This document shows, in pieces, positions 62,025 to 64,000 of a stretch of 64,000 nucleotides of DNA. The DNA is from Roseomonas gilardii (GTDB taxonomy: Bacteria > Pseudomonadota > Alphaproteobacteria > Acetobacterales > Acetobacteraceae), in NCBI RefSeq assembly GCF_001941945.1, contig NZ_CP015583.1:1816501-1880500 (forward strand). The letters run 5' to 3'. A model generated the notes under the pieces. The model searched no databases. It saw only the letters and a program-made list of their open reading frames with translations, and was not told where the DNA came from. The position numbers and the translations under genes were made by a program. Numbering within the stretch: position 1 is the stretch's first letter; each line of letters starts with the position of its first letter.

Positions 62025-63544
62025 GCCTCGACCTCGATCTTGCGGAACAGCGGCGTGGGCGGCGGCAGCACGGTGCCCTCCGGCAGGGCCTTCAGCGTGG
62101 AGAGCGTCCGCTCCCCCTCGCCCACACCGAGCTGGTCCAGCAGCGCCCCCATCGTGCCCGGCATGAAGGGCAGCAGCACGGTGGCCAGCATCCGCAGCGT
62201 GGTGTGCAGGTTGCGGAGGACCGCGCCCATGCGCTCCGGGTCGGTCTTCTTCAGCGACCAGGGCTTCTGCGCGTCGATCCAGGCATTACCGAGGCGCACC
62301 ACGATCCAGACCCGCTCTAGCGCCTCATGAAAGGCCTGGCGGTCCAGGGCCTCGCCCACCGAGTCAGGCAGGCCGCCCATGGCTTCCAGGAGCTCGCGAT
62401 CAGCCTCCGTCGGCGGGCTCAGCGGCGGCAGACGGCCATCGCAGTTCCGCTGGATCATCGACAGGGTGCGTTGCGCCAGATTGCCAAGATCGTTGGCCAA
62501 CTCGTTGTTCAGGCGGGAGATCAAGGCTTTCCGGCTGAAGTCGCCATCATTGCCGAAAGGCACTTCGCGCAGCAGGAAATACCGCACCGGGTCGAGCGCG
62601 AATTCCTCGACCAGCGCCACGGGGTCGATCACATTGCCCAGGGACTTGGAGATCTTGCGCCCCTCGTTCGTCCACCAGCCATGGGCGAAGACCCGCTTCG
62701 GCGGCGGCAGGTCGGCGGCCATCAGGAAGGCCGGCCAGTAGATGGCGTGGAAGCGCAGGATGTCCTTGCCCACGAAATGCACGTCCGCCGGCCACCAGAG
62801 CGTCTCGCCGGGATAGCCCGCGGCGGTCAGGTAGTTGGTGAGCGCGTCGAGCCAGACATACATCACATGCTTCTCGTCGCCCGGCACCGGCACGCCCCAG
62901 GTGAAGGAGGTGCGGGAGATCGAGAGGTCCTGCAGCCCGGCCTTCACGAAGCTCAGCACCTCGTTGCGGCGGGAGTTCGGCGCGATGAAATCCGGGTTGG
63001 CCTCGTAGAATTCCAGCAGCTTCCCGCCCCATTCGCTCAGGCGGAAGAAGTAGGAAGGCTCCTGCGTCCACTCGACCGGAGCACCGGAAGCGATGGCATA
63101 GCGCTGCCCGTCGCGCTCCTCGATCTCGTCGGGGCCATAGAAGGCCTCGTCGCGGACGGCATACCAGCCCTCGTAATGGCCCAGATAGATCTGGCCCTTC
63201 TCGACCAGCCGCTGCCACAGCGCGGCGCAGGCCTTCTTGTGCCGCTCCTCGGTGGTGCGGATGAAGTCGTCGTTGGACAGTCCGTCCAGCTTCGCCAGGT
63301 CGCGGAAGGCCTGGGAAACGCGGTCGGTGAAGGCCTGCGGGGCCTCGCCCGCCGCCTGGGCCGCCTTCTCCACCTTCTGCCCGTGCTCGTCCGTGCCGGT
63401 CAGGAACAGGACGTCGAAGCCGGCCATGCGCTTCCAGCGCGCCAGCACATCGGCGGCGATGCCCGTATAGGCGTGGCCGATATGCGGCTTGTCGTTCACG
63501 TAATAGATCGGGGTGGTGAGAAAGAAGCGCTGCGCTTCGCCCAT
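62021..63544 (-). CDS. metG: Methionyl-tRNA synthetase
   Basis: 507 aa class Ia synthetase. The HIGH motif is in TTPIYYVNDKPHIGHAYTGI at the N-terminus, GTDEHGQKVEKAAQAAGE follows, and the KMSKS loop is EGRKISKSLGNVIDP. The protein ends with the anticodon-binding helical bundle and lacks the extra C-terminal tRNA_bind domain found in longer MetRS. Gene order holB-metG-tatD-MBL is standard. Confidence 0.96.
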   Translation of the reverse strand: MGEAQRFFLTTPIYYVNDKPHIGHAYTGIAADVLARWKRMAGFDVLFLTGTDEHGQKVEKAAQAAGEAPQAFTDRVSQAFRDLAKLDGLSNDDFIRTTEERHKKACAALWQRLVEKGQIYLGHYEGWYAVRDEAFYGPDEIEERDGQRYAIASGAPVEWTQEPSYFFRLSEWGGKLLEFYEANPDFIAPNSRRNEVLSFVKAGLQDLSISRTSFTWGVPVPGDEKHVMYVWLDALTNYLTAAGYPGETLWWPADVHFVGKDILRFHAIYWPAFLMAADLPPPKRVFAHGWWTNEGRKISKSLGNVIDPVALVEEFALDPVRYFLLREVPFGNDGDFSRKALISRLNNELANDLGNLAQRTLSMIQRNCDGRLPPLSPPTEADRELLEAMGGLPDSVGEALDRQAFHEALERVWIVVRLGNAWIDAQKPWSLKKTDPERMGAVLRNLHTTLRMLATVLLPFMPGTMGALLDQLGVGEGERTLSTLKALPEGTVLPPPTPLFRKIEVEA

Positions 63545-63603
63545 CGTCGCGTTCCCATCGCTCGCGCTGCATCAGGGGCGGAGGCGACGGTGGGTCGCGG
63601 TGG

Positions 63604-64000
63604 TCAGCGTCGCCCGGGACCGCCGGTTTGCGACGTCCCCTGAGGCTCCGCGAGCGCGCCGAGGCTGACCAGGACCGCCTGCTTGCGATCGAGGTTCAGC
63701 AGCTCCGTCTCTTCCGCCATTCGTCCCAGGGTGTCCCACAGCCCCGCCCAGTCCGCAAGCGGGCGCTGCCCCAGCCAGGGCGGCGGCGGGGCTCCGCGCC
63801 CCGTCTGGCGGACCGCGGTGGCGATCGCGTCCCGCAGCAGGTTGACGAAGGTGGTGAAGCTGCTGCCGTCCCGCTTGGCGGCGAGGCGGTCGGCCAGGAC
63901 ATGCAGGGCACGCGGCTCGGGCCTGGGCAGGCTGCGGAGGAAGGACTCCACCTCCTCCTGCAAGGCCAGGGCCTCGCCCTCGGCAAGGCGTAGCGCCCGG
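63604..64000 (-). CDS. holB: DNA polymerase III delta-prime subunit (3' end, runs off the right edge)
   Basis: The C-terminal 131 codons are visible, open to the window edge. The first visible residues RALRLAEGEAL match the end of the AAA+ lid in HolB (GSLRRALRLA). The remaining helical part includes FTTFVNLLRDAIATAVRQTG and TELLNLDRKQAVLVSLGALA. Position immediately upstream of metG supports holB. HolB is part of the clamp loader. Confidence 0.85.
   Translation of the reverse strand, partial: RALRLAEGEALALQEEVESFLRSLPRPEPRALHVLADRLAAKRDGSSFTTFVNLLRDAIATAVRQTGRGAPPPPWLGQRPLADWAGLWDTLGRMAEETELLNLDRKQAVLVSLGALAEPQGTSQTGGPGRR

Overview
The window is very GC-rich chromosomal DNA with densely packed genes. 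The gene order points to an alphaproteobacterium, most likely Rhodospirillales/Acetobacteraceae (Roseomonas-like); the genus is an inference from gene order and composition. Diagnostic blocks are pcm-tolC-popZ-valS, erpA/dgt-argS-SPOR-nagZ-scpAB-tatBC-serS, a fused ispDF, dusB-ntrBC-ntrYX-dat-hfq-hflX, and holB-metG-tatD-MBL hydrolase. No phage, insertion sequence, CRISPR array or rRNA was seen. I read 57 protein genes (two cut by the window edges), one decayed transporter gene and four tRNAs.

Layout. 1-4.9 kb: a GH17-type glucan enzyme (partial), a CorC/HlyC-like CBS protein, a lone GT2 glycosyltransferase behind an AT-rich island, and a csaA-gpt pair. 5-18.4 kb: an accessory, catabolic-looking region with two gamma-glutamyltransferase-like acylases lacking signal peptides, a fucP-type permease reduced to its two ends, a macro-domain protein, a stand-alone Lrp/AsnC ligand domain, an orphan peptide-type binding protein, an MHS permease divergent from a TetR regulator across a symmetric operator-like palindrome, a Tat-exported amidohydrolase, a phnM-DUF1045 pair and a flavin reductase. 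18.5-24.8 kb: tRNA-Asn and tRNA-Cys, then pcm-tolC-popZ-valS.

24.9-33.9 kb: an FAD monooxygenase coupled to a small membrane protein, ilvD, then pdxA-pdxJ translationally coupled to a 2OG-Fe(II) dioxygenase. A YXWGXW lipoprotein overlapping a Tat-signal protein and xth follow. 33.9-44.4 kb: erpA divergent from a long operon for dNTP control, tRNA charging, cell wall recycling, chromosome condensation and Tat export; tatA is missing from its usual slot. 44.4-46.3 kb: tRNA-Pro, an NDUFS4-like protein, tRNA-Arg and a histone-deacetylase-family enzyme.

46.3-59.5 kb: ispDF divergent from dusB-ntrB-ntrC-ntrY-ntrX, followed by dat, a HAD phosphatase, hfq, hflX and an inositol-monophosphatase-like gene. 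This couples nitrogen sensing, RNA regulation and ribosome rescue. hflX has no ATG, GTG or TTG codon able to start its conserved N-terminal domain; a CTG with a good Shine-Dalgarno inside the end of hfq is the best candidate. 59.5-64 kb, minus strand: mazG, then the holB-metG-tatD-MBL operon.

I found no clear new defence or mobile system. The points most worth a second look are the hflX start, the deleted fucP-like gene, the TetR/MHS operator, the missing tatA, the pdxAJ-dioxygenase coupling and the uncharacterised overlapping gene pairs.
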